From Guptibacillus hwajinpoensis (GTDB lineage: Bacteria; Bacillota; Bacilli; Bacillales; Guptibacillaceae): DNA of 64,000 nt. Position 1 is the first letter of the stretch. The number at the start of each line of letters is the position of its first letter. Below the pieces are notes generated by a model, which did no database searches, was not told the origin of the DNA, and saw nothing but the letters and a program-made list of their open reading frames with translations. The translations under genes were made by a program, and so were the position numbers. The stretch lies in assembly GCF_029277305.1 (NCBI RefSeq), contig NZ_CP119526.1; one strand, given 5' to 3'. This document shows, one piece after another, positions 42,314 to 51,728 of this stretch.

Positions 42314-45300
42314 TTATGCTCCAGCCCACACATCTTTCGCATATCGGCCGTCACGTTCTAATTCTTCTAACCATTGGATTGCTTCTTTTTCTGTTGTTTT
42401 ATAGAATGATGCATAGCTTGAGATGAACGTGTGCTCAACTTCAGGTGCCATCTTACTTCCGTCACCGCAAATGTATAAATGTCCATTATCCTTTAAGAGT
42501 GGTAGGATCTCAGTTGCATTCTCTGATAGGCGTTGCTGTACATACATTTTTGGTCGTCTAGGACAACGAGAAAATGCAGTATGCAGCGTGACAAGACCCT
42601 CTTTTTCTGCCTGCTCTAATTCTTCTTTATACAAGAAGTCATGTTCGGGATTGCGACAGCCAAAGTAAAGGTGAGCTTCACCTAGTGTTTTGCCTTGATT
42701 CATCAATTCACGTCTGTTCTGAATGAAGCCTCTAAATGGTGCTACCCCTGTACCCGGACCAATTAAGATTATCGGTGTTTCCGTATTCTCTGGAAGCTGA
42801 AAGTTCGACTGAGGTGTGTTGATAAAGCACGCTACTTTGTCACCAAATTCACGATTTGCCAAGTAGTTTGATGCGACACCTTTATACTCTCCATTACCGT
42901 TCCATGCAGTGTCACGAACGACACTAACCGTCATGCTCGCTTCTCGCTCTTTATAAAGCGGAGAACTTGAAATAGAGTAATAGCGAGCTTTTAATGGCGT
43001 AAGTAGTGCAATGAATCGCTCAAACGGAATCTCACAAGCTAGATAGTGTTCAACGAGTTCTAGCATCGTAACACGCTTCTCAAGAGCTTCCTTTTTATAT
43101 GTGTCGTCTTCAAGTAATTGTTCGAGTTCAACAACATGTGGTGGACAAACCGTATGTGATGCTAGCGCCCGTATTTGAGAACGTGTTGCTGGTTCTTGCA
43201 GTTCTACATAAGAAGAAAGAAGCTCCTGGAGTTTCACTGGTTTATCCGTTGGAAGATGCGCTGCTTTACCAGAATCTCCAGTCAGTAGCACGTGATCATG
43301 TCCATTTAACGAGAAGCGATCAAGAACGCGGTTAACCATTTCATCACTATTTTGTGGAAGGATTCCGACATGATCACCTTCTTGATAGGTCACACCGTCA
43401 GGTAACATCAATTCAATGTGTCGCGTGCTTCTGCCACTCTCTGTATGCTGTAATTCAATATTTCGATTAATAATCGCAGTAAACGCATGATGTGTTCTAG
43501 CAAGAGGCGTATCACTTACGCCACTGACGAAGCTCATTGAAATGGCACTGTTTTCTGCGCTATTTTCATTTAGTTCGATATTCATCGCTTCTGCGAGATT
43601 TGGCCATAGCGTTGCTTCCCATTTCTCATAATCGCCTTCAAAGTCATCGCTTGCATCGCCATCCCCAGTTTCAGAAATTCGTTGAGCACCTTTCTTTGAT
43701 AGCTGCTCATCAATTAGGGACGGAATACGTTGATACGTGTTAGCCCAGTTACGGTCACCACAACCAAATACAGCATAATGGACACCGTTTACTGCTCCAT
43801 CTTCCATCTCATTAAGCCACTGTACAAATTCATCCGCATTGTCTGGCGGATTTCCGTTATAGGAAGCGGAAACAATCAGAACAGCTCCGTCTTGAGGAAG
43901 TTCATTCACATAATCGTTTAGAGGAGCAACTTCAGCGCTAAAACCCTGTTGGCGGCCAGTTTCAGCAAGATCACGAGCAATTCCTTCAGCTGTGCCTAAA
44001 TTAGATCCATATAAGACAAGTAGAGGAGTTCCGTGCGCATTCTTGACGGGTGCCGGTGCTGTTTTCTTTTCTTTTTCAACAGTTTCAGAAGTTTGCGTAA
44101 CAAAAGAAATCGATTCCTTCCTTTGCTTCACTTTCATTTTTAGACCATCAGGTTTGAGCGTTAATGTTTCTTTAACATCAAGTTGATAGTTCGAATGATC
44201 GATTAGGTCAAAGTGCTGAATAATCATACCGAGAACAAGCGTCGCTTCATGTAGTGAGAATTGTTGTCCAATACATGCGCGCTGTCCATTTCCGAACGGC
44301 TTATAAGCGTGTTGTGGGATAGAAGATGGGTCTTCAAAGCGTTCAGGTACGAATTCTTCCACGTTATCACCCCAAATGGACTTATCACGATGTAGTTCCG
44401 GGAGTAGGAGCGTGAACTCGTCACCTTTTTCGACATCATATTCACCATTCAATGTTGTATCTTCCTTCGCATAGAGGGAAAAGGCAGGAGCGGTTGGCCA
44501 TAAGCGAAGGGATTCATTTAGAATCATCCGAACATATTTGAGCTGCTTCACCTGCTTATAATCAGGAATAGCATCACCAACGACACGGTCGACTTCTTCT
44601 TGTGCTTTGGCAAGCTTATCTGGATTATTCATTAGGTAGTAAAGTGTAAATGAAAGCAATCCACTCGTCGTTTCATGTCCTGCGATAAGGAAAGTGATAA
44701 TTTGGAAACGGATGTTTTCATCATCAAGCGGTTCACCGGTTTCAGGATCTTTCCCTTTTAGCATATGAGCTAAAAGGTCATCTTCGCCCTGGTCACCATT
44801 TTGCTTGCGGTCTTCGATTAAGCCATCGACAAGGGAAAACATATAGTCAATATCTTCCCTAAATTGTTTTTTAGAGCGTACCATCAGTTTATCTTGAACC
44901 CCAAGACGCTGTGATTGATTCATGGCTTCATCCAAAGCACGAACCATCGCATCAACAAACTCGTGGTTGGATTCTCTGTAAAAGCTATTAAAGCGAAAAT
45001 CGAATCCACAAAGTCCGATCGTATCAAGGGTTAGACGCGTCATATCTTCGGGTACATCTATTTCTTCATCAGGGTTAAGGCGTGCCCATTTCTGAATAAG
45101 CTGTATCGCAAGGTCGACCATTTTATTATGATAGCCTTTCATTGCCTGCTGACTAAAGCTAGGAAGGAGGATATTGTGGGCTTTTTTCCAATTCTGTTCG
45201 TTCGTCTCACTTGTGAATAAGCCATCTCCACCAAAAGCGCGAACTTTTTGAAGCACTGGTCCTACTTTTTTGTCGAAGCGTTTCTCATCGGTTATTTCCG

Positions 45301-45481
45301 CAACAAGAGATGCACTAGAGACGAACGTACTGGTGCGTCCAGGAAACTGAAACTGATAAATTGGGCCAAATTCTGTAGCAAGCTTCATAAACGATTGAAT
45401 TGGTTTATCTTTATCAATAAGTGGAAGGTTCTTTAAAGGGCCATATGTTTTCGGCTGTGGAATCGATTTCTTAATTGTCAT
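42314..45481 (-). CDS. cyp102A: Self-sufficient cytochrome P450 (CYP102A type, BM3-like): P450 fused to NADPH-P450 reductase
   Basis: 1055 residues in one chain, as in P450 BM3 and B. subtilis CYP102A2/A3. The heme domain has the I-helix AGHETTSG, the ExxR motif in NESLRLWP and the heme-ligand loop FGNGQRACIGQQF with Cys near 401. A linker of about 30 residues leads to the FMN domain (LYGSNLGTAEGIA), then the FAD domain (RYYSISSS) and NADPH domain (GPGTGVAPFRGF), ending KDVWAGA. It hydroxylates medium/long-chain fatty acids near the omega end with NADPH and O2, in the cytoplasm. It is directly downstream of a TetR-family gene with a FatR-type operator before each gene. Confidence 0.96.
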   Translation of the reverse strand: MTIKKSIPQPKTYGPLKNLPLIDKDKPIQSFMKLATEFGPIYQFQFPGRTSTFVSSASLVAEITDEKRFDKKVGPVLQKVRAFGGDGLFTSETNEQNWKKAHNILLPSFSQQAMKGYHNKMVDLAIQLIQKWARLNPDEEIDVPEDMTRLTLDTIGLCGFDFRFNSFYRESNHEFVDAMVRALDEAMNQSQRLGVQDKLMVRSKKQFREDIDYMFSLVDGLIEDRKQNGDQGEDDLLAHMLKGKDPETGEPLDDENIRFQIITFLIAGHETTSGLLSFTLYYLMNNPDKLAKAQEEVDRVVGDAIPDYKQVKQLKYVRMILNESLRLWPTAPAFSLYAKEDTTLNGEYDVEKGDEFTLLLPELHRDKSIWGDNVEEFVPERFEDPSSIPQHAYKPFGNGQRACIGQQFSLHEATLVLGMIIQHFDLIDHSNYQLDVKETLTLKPDGLKMKVKQRKESISFVTQTSETVEKEKKTAPAPVKNAHGTPLLVLYGSNLGTAEGIARDLAETGRQQGFSAEVAPLNDYVNELPQDGAVLIVSASYNGNPPDNADEFVQWLNEMEDGAVNGVHYAVFGCGDRNWANTYQRIPSLIDEQLSKKGAQRISETGDGDASDDFEGDYEKWEATLWPNLAEAMNIELNENSAENSAISMSFVSGVSDTPLARTHHAFTAIINRNIELQHTESGRSTRHIELMLPDGVTYQEGDHVGILPQNSDEMVNRVLDRFSLNGHDHVLLTGDSGKAAHLPTDKPVKLQELLSSYVELQEPATRSQIRALASHTVCPPHVVELEQLLEDDTYKKEALEKRVTMLELVEHYLACEIPFERFIALLTPLKARYYSISSSPLYKEREASMTVSVVRDTAWNGNGEYKGVASNYLANREFGDKVACFINTPQSNFQLPENTETPIILIGPGTGVAPFRGFIQNRRELMNQGKTLGEAHLYFGCRNPEHDFLYKEELEQAEKEGLVTLHTAFSRCPRRPKMYVQQRLSENATEILPLLKDNGHLYICGDGSKMAPEVEHTFISSYASFYKTTEKEAIQWLEELERDGRYAKDVWAGA

Positions 45482-45510
45482 ACATCAATCACCTCATCTA
45501 TAAATTAGTG

Positions 45511-45530
45511 CGGAATGAACATTCATTCAT
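45511..45530. promoter_or_regulatory. FatR/Bm3R1-type operator upstream of CYP102
   Basis: CGGAATGAACATTCATTCAT: GAATGAA CA TTCATTC inverted repeat, 30 bp before the P450 start. It closely matches the 20-bp palindrome bound by Bm3R1 of B. megaterium (GGAATGAACGTTCATTCC). Confidence 0.8.
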
Positions 45531-45560
45531 TTCGTCGTAGTAAAGAGCTTTTGCTCTTTA

Positions 45561-46130
45561 CTACTGCTGTCTAACTGAGTCCCATAAACTTTCTTCTATC
45601 CCAAATAGAAGGTCCTGATCTACATCCAGTTCACCTGCTCTTACAAGGTTCTGAAGTTCTATAAATGCTCCATAGAGAATCGCAATTAAAGCTTCAGAAG
45701 GTAGGTTTCGAATAACAGATTTTTGTTTACCAGTATTAAAGAAGGTTCTGAAAAAATTTAGTAGCTGAGTAAAATCAGTCTGGCTTTGATCATTCAAAAA
45801 GTGACCAGCACTATGCTTCTTAATAAAATATATTGCGTGTTCATTCTGATTCGTAAACAAAATCATGCTTTTAAAGATATGGTGAAACTGCTTGCGAATA
45901 GTTTGATCAAAAGGAAATCCATCCTCAATCGTCTTCGTAAACATATTAACGTAATCTTGAAAGAGGGTATTAACGAGCACCTCTTTATTCTCAAAATAAC
46001 GGTAGATCGTCCCAGCACCAACATTTGCTTCAGTGGCAATCATTGGCACCGTTGTTGCATCAAACCCCCGCTCTGCAAATAAAGCAAGAGCGCTTTTCAT
46101 AATGTTATCTCGTTTGTTCAGGGTTTTCAC
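45561..46130 (-). CDS. fatR: TetR family repressor of CYP102 (FatR/Bm3R1-like)
   Basis: About 190 residues. I chose GTG at 46130, 7 nt after GAGG; the earlier GTG at 46136 touches that site. The TetR helix-turn-helix is KSALALFAERGFDATTVPMI with GAGTIYRYFENKEVLVNTLF; the C-terminal ligand domain is typical. It lies directly upstream of the P450 gene on the same strand, as bm3R1 and fatR do, and is flanked by matching palindromes. It should be released by fatty acids or related inducers. Confidence 0.9.
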   Translation of the reverse strand: MKTLNKRDNIMKSALALFAERGFDATTVPMIATEANVGAGTIYRYFENKEVLVNTLFQDYVNMFTKTIEDGFPFDQTIRKQFHHIFKSMILFTNQNEHAIYFIKKHSAGHFLNDQSQTDFTQLLNFFRTFFNTGKQKSVIRNLPSEALIAILYGAFIELQNLVRAGELDVDQDLLFGIEESLWDSVRQQ

Positions 46131-46157
46131 AAACACACCTCTTTCTTACAACTATTG

Positions 46158-46177
46158 CGGAATGAACATTCATTCCT
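46158..46177. promoter_or_regulatory. FatR/Bm3R1-type operator upstream of fatR
   Basis: CGGAATGAACATTCATTCCT contains the perfect 8-bp inverted repeat GGAATGAA CA TTCATTCC, 28 bp before the TetR gene start. Confidence 0.85.
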
Positions 46178-46303
46178 TTTTATTGTAACTATTTTGAGAA
46201 TGATTAACAATGAAGCAGAAGTCCTAGGAATAGTGAAGAAATTGTTAACCTAAGGATTAATTTAATACCTTAATTAAGACTTTTATCATGCACCTTACCA
46301 CAC

Positions 46304-47065
46304 TCAAACTATGCTACTGTGACCATTCGCAATGTGTAAAAGACGATCCATTCTTTCTGATGATACCCATTCAGACATTCTTGCTGCAGCTATAATTGGA
46401 GCCCATTCGAAAATTTCTTCTTTGGTTAATCCGCTTTTCTGACAGTATAGATGTAAATACATTTCCGCTAATTTTATTGAAAATTGGGAATATAATAGAT
46501 AAGTTCTATACACATCAGCACGAATATCCCCTGCACTTGCATCTACCCAATCTATAATTGTCACTTTTTCACCTGACTTAATTAAATTAAATAAATGATA
46601 ATCCCCATGACAAAGTCGTTTCTCAAATGTCATAGAATTTAACTTCTCTATTAAAATCGATTTGCGTTTCTTCTCCAAATAAGGGGCGTTTTCTATTTGC
46701 CGACTTAGTTTATCGGACATAAACTCTATCGATTGTGCTTCATTCTGATGAATTTCTTGTTGTATTTCAACGGATAAATCCATGTAATATTCGGTTTGAT
46801 CTTGATTCTTAGTTATAAGATCGCCTATCGTTTCCCCTTGTATATATTCCATTATAATTGCTTGTTTTCCATCAAAATTAGCAACATTCACTATCTTTGG
46901 AACATGGAGTCCACAAGAATAAGCAAATTCTTGCTTATCTGCTTCCTTCATTATTACCGTATCAGGTAATTTATCATTGAATACTTTAACAACCATGTTT
47001 TCAAAAAGATAAATTTGTGCTGTATTACCAACTGCTATCGGAAGACCAAGTTTGCCTATGTTCAT
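46304..47065 (-). CDS. Aminoglycoside phosphotransferase-fold kinase
   Basis: 253 residues. The nucleotide-binding part has MVVKVF and YIQGETIGDL; the catalytic loop is RLCHGDYHLFNLI and the metal-binding loop TIIDWVDASAGDI, giving the HxDxxxxN...D arrangement of APH/choline-kinase-like enzymes. It is shorter than typical resistance enzymes, and the substrate could be a drug, sugar or small metabolite. It follows the HAD gene by 40 bp. Confidence 0.82.
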   Translation of the reverse strand: MNIGKLGLPIAVGNTAQIYLFENMVVKVFNDKLPDTVIMKEADKQEFAYSCGLHVPKIVNVANFDGKQAIIMEYIQGETIGDLITKNQDQTEYYMDLSVEIQQEIHQNEAQSIEFMSDKLSRQIENAPYLEKKRKSILIEKLNSMTFEKRLCHGDYHLFNLIKSGEKVTIIDWVDASAGDIRADVYRTYLLYSQFSIKLAEMYLHLYCQKSGLTKEEIFEWAPIIAAARMSEWVSSERMDRLLHIANGHSSIV

Positions 47066-47104
47066 TTGTCACCTCCAAAGATTTTTTGGACACATACGCT
47101 TAGA

Positions 47105-47722
47105 TCAAAATAAGTTTAGAAGCTCATCAAACTTCTCTATAACCTCATCATACTCACTCACTTGCCCGAAACCATATTTTGCATAAATGAAAGGAATTCC
47201 TGCGTATCTAGCTGCATTTAAATCGCCTTCTGTATCACCTATATAAACAGGGTTAGATAGGTTGTTCCTTTCAATAATTAAATTAATATTTTCCCCTTTT
47301 GAAAGTCCGGTTCTTCCTGGATTTTCAAAGTCCCCAAAATAGTTATCTAGGTTATGAAACTCATAGAACGATTCAATGTAACCATCCTGGCAATTGCTTA
47401 CGATGTAGAGTTCGTATTTCTTCGAAAGTTTGCTAAGTACATCCTCCACATTAGGAAAAAGAGTACCGCCTCGCTTCTTTAAGTATCCCTGTTCGGTATT
47501 AAGACACTCTGTAATTACATGTCCACGAACTTCTTCGGTTAAATAAGGAAACAGTTTTTTACTAATATCGTCCATTTGGAGTCCCATTGTTCCTTCAAAA
47601 TCTGTCCTGGTTAGTTCCTTGGTAATCTGATCGTGTTCTTTAACGCGACTATTCCAAGCTTCAAGAACAGTATCAATTGGATCCCATATCGTTCCGTCTA
47701 AATCAAAAATAATACTATCCAT
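47105..47722 (-). CDS. HAD-superfamily phosphatase (phosphoglycolate phosphatase-like)
   Basis: 205 residues from ATG 47722 (AAAGGTGA upstream; the ATG 11 codons before would push the catalytic motif away from the N-terminus). HAD motifs: I DSIIFDLDGTIWD (nucleophile Asp), II IVSNCQDG, III Lys in GLSKGENI, IV IGDTEGDLNAA. The helical cap is class C1. Hydrolyses small phosphate esters; the substrate is not predictable. Confidence 0.86.
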   Translation of the reverse strand: MDSIIFDLDGTIWDPIDTVLEAWNSRVKEHDQITKELTRTDFEGTMGLQMDDISKKLFPYLTEEVRGHVITECLNTEQGYLKKRGGTLFPNVEDVLSKLSKKYELYIVSNCQDGYIESFYEFHNLDNYFGDFENPGRTGLSKGENINLIIERNNLSNPVYIGDTEGDLNAARYAGIPFIYAKYGFGQVSEYDEVIEKFDELLNLF

Positions 47723-47777
47723 ATGTATTGTCACCTTTCCATTGATCAAGTTCATCTATTAATTATTCTCCAACAAG

Positions 47778-48257
47778 TTAATAAATCGGATCACACAGAT
47801 CCACCTCATCTTCATTCGATGTCCATTTAGAATAAACTTCTATTGTCCATTTATCTGTGGACCGCTTATACCCATTATCATCAATCCAACGATGCAAGTG
47901 AGGATATACATTGAAAATGTCAGAAGAATGTCCCTTAAAACCAAGAACTGCACACTTTTGTGCAGGTACACGAAGAGGAACCATCCCTGCTGGAACATCT
48001 TCAAAATCGTAGACCTCATAACAAACCCAGTAGCCATCGTCTTCTTCTAAAGTCTCTGTAGCTTTAAATGCACCATAAAGCCTAACTGGTTCTATGAGAT
48101 TCTTTATCTCATCTTTGCGACGGTTTAGTAGTAATGAAGTTTTGGGAATTTCTTCTGCATATCCTTTCATATCATCGCAAACTACACGAAAGCCGACTAA
48201 CTTCTTCTCACTAACTTCAATTACGCCCTTTATTTTCAAGGAATTAACTTCTTCCAC
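47778..48257 (-). CDS. GyrI-like/AraC effector-binding domain protein
   Basis: 159 residues starting at GTG 48257 with GGAGA 7 nt upstream. It is a stand-alone ligand-binding domain of the GyrI/SOUL-like family: VSEKKLVGFRVVCDD, YGAFKATETLEEDDGYWVCY, VPAGMVPLRVPAQKCAVLGF and a C-terminal acidic tail WTSNEDEVDLCDPIY. It has no DNA-binding domain. Such proteins bind or hydrolyse small molecules or act as inhibitors. It begins a likely three-gene run with the HAD and kinase genes. Confidence 0.8.
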   Translation of the reverse strand: MEEVNSLKIKGVIEVSEKKLVGFRVVCDDMKGYAEEIPKTSLLLNRRKDEIKNLIEPVRLYGAFKATETLEEDDGYWVCYEVYDFEDVPAGMVPLRVPAQKCAVLGFKGHSSDIFNVYPHLHRWIDDNGYKRSTDKWTIEVYSKWTSNEDEVDLCDPIY

Positions 48258-48367
48258 CTTTTATTCTCCTCTCATAACGAATTGGTTTTTACGAGTTTCT
48301 TCAGAAATCCATTTCTAGATCAGACTATCATTTTCCTCTCATTCCAAATAATATGCAGAAATAAAAA

Positions 48368-48388
48368 AGCAGAGTTTGGAACTCCGCT
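48368..48388 (-). terminator. Intrinsic terminator
   Basis: AGCAGAGTT / AACTCCGCT stem with one mismatch; six T on the minus strand. About 28 bp beyond the membrane-protein gene ending at 48417. Confidence 0.7.
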
Positions 48389-48416
48389 GTGAGAAAAAAC
48401 TACTAATTCATTCAAA

Positions 48417-48863
48417 TTACGGAGAGCTCTGTAAAATGTCTTTAATATCATTCAAGTGTCTAACTAATGATATACCTGGAATAAGAACGTATAGGAAACC
48501 TTGGAACACCACACTCTTGAATGATTTACTTCTGAGAAGGCCCATTCCTCCCAAAAATATTGCTAACATCAGTGTAGTGAAGAATAAGAGATATTCAGAC
48601 TGCTGTTGATCGATGAGATCGTTAATAAGCCCTAACTTCCATATCTCATCTTCCTGCGGTTGATAGGTAATTCTCTCGTTCTCCATTCCCAAAACATTAT
48701 AAGATTGTAGAACAACCAAATCATCCTTTAGTTCAATCACTTCGTAACCAAGTGGTGAATACCCGAGCGGATAAGCAATTAAATAAGACAATGAAAACGC
48801 AAGCATTAGAAAGGCTATAAATAGAAGACCACGCCTCACTTTGCTCAAAAACTCTTCAGTCAT
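48417..48863 (-). CDS. Hypothetical membrane protein
   Basis: 148 residues from ATG 48863 (GAGGT upstream, TTG six codons earlier rejected). Not recognised. One hydrophobic segment near 14-35 (RGLLFIAFLMLAFSLSYLI), an extracytoplasmic stretch of about 50 residues, then two hydrophobic segments (LLFFTTLMLAIFLGGMGLL and VVFQGFLYVLIPGISLV). No motif for a known function; monocistronic with its own terminator. Confidence 0.65.
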   Translation of the reverse strand: MTEEFLSKVRRGLLFIAFLMLAFSLSYLIAYPLGYSPLGYEVIELKDDLVVLQSYNVLGMENERITYQPQEDEIWKLGLINDLIDQQQSEYLLFFTTLMLAIFLGGMGLLRSKSFKSVVFQGFLYVLIPGISLVRHLNDIKDILQSSP

Positions 48864-49020
48864 TCTTAACCTCACAATCAACGGTCATTAATATGCAAGT
48901 GACGCATAGAGTTTAATCAATTTCTAATCCTTTAATAATTCATTCTCAATTCCGAAATCTATCTAATGTTAATTGTTTCAAAATAATACAAATAATTCAA
49001 GCGTTCCTTTCAATAAAAAA

Positions 49021-49047
49021 AGCCTACCTTTTTTAAAGATAGACTCG
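49021..49047 (-). terminator. Intrinsic terminator after lipoprotein gene
   Basis: AGCCTACCTTT / AAAGATAGACT stem with wobble pairs; seven T on the minus strand. Its sequence resembles the terminators at 51656 and 42194. Confidence 0.6.
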
Positions 49048-49079
49048 CTAGTTGCTTACATCTTGAACTAAGATGAGAA

Positions 49080-49685
49080 CTATTTATCCGAAGCATTTTT
49101 GAGTTCCAGTTTAAACACAACAGCATATTCTGCATCACTAACCGATTTCGGTAAACTTGTCACATCCTCATTACCTTCTGCAGATAATTCATTCTGACTT
49201 GTTCCAATTAGGTAAGACAAATAAACGGGTTCGTCTTTTGTGATTGTGATTTTTTCTTCTAAATGTACAAAGCTAAAACTAACGAGATTATCAGGAATAA
49301 ACTCATTTCCTCTAACATATCCGTTCGGATCTCCAATTGTAAAATAACTTACTTCTTCTTCCATTAGAATTTGAAACGAGTTAAGGTTTTCCTTATGTTT
49401 CGTGTTGTCACCTGGTATGGATGTTGAAGACAACATAACTTTCCCTTCCCCTTTTTCATAAACTTCGATAGACGTCTCAAGCACATCTCCCTCATTCACT
49501 TCACCATCAATTGTATAAAATGTTTGATAATCAACGCCGGTTTGATTAACAATGATTTTCTCACGTTCTGACAAATCTGCAGGTTCAATCTCCAAAGAAG
49601 ACGAACTTTTCGTTTGGCTGCTCCCATGACTTGTACAAGAAACAAGTAACAACACGACTCCAACTAGAATAATAAACCGTTTCAT
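49080..49685 (-). CDS. Predicted lipoprotein of unknown function
   Basis: 201 residues. Signal MKRFIILVGVVLLLVSCTSH with lipobox LVSC, then a Ser-rich linker and a beta-rich domain of about 165 residues. No recognised domain. The family may be specific to Bacillaceae. It would be anchored on the outer face of the membrane. Confidence 0.72.
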   Translation of the reverse strand: MKRFIILVGVVLLLVSCTSHGSSQTKSSSSLEIEPADLSEREKIIVNQTGVDYQTFYTIDGEVNEGDVLETSIEVYEKGEGKVMLSSTSIPGDNTKHKENLNSFQILMEEEVSYFTIGDPNGYVRGNEFIPDNLVSFSFVHLEEKITITKDEPVYLSYLIGTSQNELSAEGNEDVTSLPKSVSDAEYAVVFKLELKNASDK

Positions 49686-49724
49686 TTTTTTCCTCCGTTA
49701 TCTATTATTTTTCCTTTTAAAAAA

Positions 49725-49819
49725 GGCTCTTTTCGTAACCTATTGCTGAAAGTAGTGGTTAATTTCCGCTCCAATTAGCTAAGAATTGTTTCAAAGCAAC
49801 AATCTTTTAGTAAAGAGTC
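49725..49819 (+). mobile_element. MITE-like element, subfamily B, copy 4 (short form)
   Basis: GGCTCTTTTCGTAACCTATTGCTG at the left, AGCAACAATCTTTTAGTAAA then GAGTC at the right. The GC-rich centre is deleted, leaving 95 bp. Flanks TTAAAAAA and TTATTTAA match only partly. The right end lies 4 bp from the stop codon of the EamA gene. Confidence 0.78.
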
Positions 49820-49823
49820 TTAT

Positions 49824-50723
49824 TTAAAGACTAATCGCCCTGTCTCTCGCTACATCTCTACTTGAACTCCTGGAATATAAGATCAACATACCAATGCCTA
49901 CTAATAAAAAACCTATACCTAACCAGGAAGTTAAGGCCAAGTCTTCTCCGATAAAGAAAACTCCCAATAATGCAGCGGTTAGAGGTTCAGCAAGTGAAAG
50001 GGTAACCGCTGTTGAGGAAGGGACATAAATAAGACCTCTAGCAAACAGGAAATAAGCAAGACCAGTTGCTATAATACCAAGATGGAAGCTTACAGCGATC
50101 CCTCTTCCTTCAGTAATCCAAGACATGTCAAAGATTACTAACAATGGAGAAAGAATGAGTGCACTTATCGTAAACACGACCCCCACTATGGCAACAGAAG
50201 ACTGTGTTTCAACTAATTTTCCACTAACCAAAGCGTATACCGCAAAAGATAACCCTGCCCCTAAAGCCATCACTATTCCATAAGGATCTACTGTTACGGA
50301 CTCTTTATTTATGAATATCATTAAACACCCTATGATTGATAAAATAGTAGAATACCACCATACTTTTGCTGGACTTTTTTTCATGAAAACCCACTCAATA
50401 ATTCCTGATAGAACTGGAGCGCTTCCAATTGCGATTACCGTACCAATCGCCACTCCAGTCATTGTCACAGCAGAGAAAAAGAGTGGTTGGTAACAGGCCA
50501 TGCTTAACGAAGCTAGGAGTGTTTCTTTGAGCGGCCAATTTTTCAGCCTTAACTTCCCTTGCAATAGAACAATAAGTAATAAAGGAATACCCCCCACTAA
50601 TAAGCGTACAGCTCCAATCACCACTGGATGTGCAGTGCTAGGAGCCAGAGTTTGAACTGTGCCTGTTGTTCCCCATAAAATGGCTGCAAGTAACACCAAA
50701 AAGGGAGCTGTTTTTTCTGTCAT
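49824..50723 (-). CDS. EamA family (DMT) transporter
   Basis: 299 residues with ten predicted helices in two EamA repeats (first repeat LVLLAAILWGTTGTVQTLAP, second from YGIVMALGAGLSFAVYALV). The conserved Pro in the tenth-helix region, TAVTLSLAEPLTAALLG, is present. Drug/metabolite exporters of this type move amino acids or small metabolites. The AraC regulator encoded just upstream on the same strand is a likely controller. Confidence 0.87.
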   Translation of the reverse strand: MTEKTAPFLVLLAAILWGTTGTVQTLAPSTAHPVVIGAVRLLVGGIPLLLIVLLQGKLRLKNWPLKETLLASLSMACYQPLFFSAVTMTGVAIGTVIAIGSAPVLSGIIEWVFMKKSPAKVWWYSTILSIIGCLMIFINKESVTVDPYGIVMALGAGLSFAVYALVSGKLVETQSSVAIVGVVFTISALILSPLLVIFDMSWITEGRGIAVSFHLGIIATGLAYFLFARGLIYVPSSTAVTLSLAEPLTAALLGVFFIGEDLALTSWLGIGFLLVGIGMLILYSRSSSRDVARDRAISL

Positions 50724-50801
50724 ATGATCACCCCATCAAAGAACTTAAACTCATTGTAGAAGATTGCTACTTATCTATCTTTACTGAATTTAAGGTTCTT
50801 T

Positions 50802-51524
50802 TTATCCATTGTTAATCATTCTGTAGTTTTGTGGAGTGATCCCTTCCCACTTTACAAACCATCTCGTAAAAGAAGATGAGTTTTCAAACCCTATCTCTTC
50901 ACTAATACTTGTTATGTTCCAAGTTGTCGACATGAGCAATTGCTTCGCTTCAGCCAATCGTAAGTCCGTTATATATCGTTTGGGGCTTTTGCCTGTTTTT
51001 TGTTTAAACCACGTAGAATAGTAAGTAGGATGGTATTTTTCTATTTCAGCTAGTGTATCTAAGCTTATCGATTCTTTATAATGATTGTGGATATAGTCAA
51101 TTGATGGAGGCGTAGATGTTTTTAATTTATGTGTTACATATCTTGCCAAATCCCTGAGAGCAGCTGATTCATTCTTATTATGTCTAACCTCTTCCAACAG
51201 TAAAAACCGAATAGAAGACCACTGCTCATCCATCTTAATGTACATGCTTTCTGTATCCCGCAATAGAAAAAGGTCGGGCAAGTCTAAGATTAGAAATTCA
51301 TTTCGTTCCTTAGAATGAAAACCATGAGTAAGAGTGGGCGGTAGATAAAAGCAATGCTCAGTAGTAAGTTTTACTTCTTGTTGGTTCGTATTGATTTCTA
51401 AAGAGCCTTGTAGCGGAAAAAGAAATTGGCCAAAATCATGTTTATGAGATTGAATTTCATTAGAATAGGACCTTTTATCACAATTCACCTGTCTACTTCT
51501 CTTCACCACCCTACCACCTTTCAT
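50802..51524 (-). CDS. AraC family regulator with N-terminal cupin
   Basis: 240 residues from ATG 51524 (AAGGAGA upstream). The cupin sensor spans SHKHDFGQFLFPLQGSLEIN to LPPTLTHGFHS, and the C-terminal pair of helix-turn-helix motifs includes LDTLAEIEKYHPTYYSTWFK and ITSISEEIGFENSSSFTRWF. It probably activates the adjacent EamA gene in response to a small ligand. Confidence 0.87.
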   Translation of the reverse strand: MKGGRVVKRSRQVNCDKRSYSNEIQSHKHDFGQFLFPLQGSLEINTNQQEVKLTTEHCFYLPPTLTHGFHSKERNEFLILDLPDLFLLRDTESMYIKMDEQWSSIRFLLLEEVRHNKNESAALRDLARYVTHKLKTSTPPSIDYIHNHYKESISLDTLAEIEKYHPTYYSTWFKQKTGKSPKRYITDLRLAEAKQLLMSTTWNITSISEEIGFENSSSFTRWFVKWEGITPQNYRMINNG

Positions 51525-51655
51525 CTATTCTCCTTCTTATTTAAAGGAAGAGTAACACGTTTGAAGCTACCATATTTATAGTGTGATTATATACATCCTA
51601 ATAAGCGGCCTATCTTTTGACAAGCTTTTCCTTCTTTTTATGTCATAAAAAAAAG

Positions 51656-51679
51656 AGCCTACCTTTTTAAAGATAAGCT
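51656..51679 (-). terminator. Intrinsic terminator after DUF2200 gene
   Basis: AGCCTACCTTT pairs with AAAGATAAGCT (wobble pairs); eight or more T on the minus strand. Confidence 0.62.
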
Positions 51680-51728
51680 TCCAAGACTTACTTACTAATC
51701 ATTTCAATGGATACGTTGTACACCTCTT

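Noticed and set aside
42194..51679. Three similar hairpins (42194, 49021, 51656) as a mobile repeat
   Set aside because: Each is a normal U-tailed terminator just after a gene; the shared GGCT...CTTT bases are short and no flanking duplication is seen. A terminator borrowed from a MITE end is possible but not supported.
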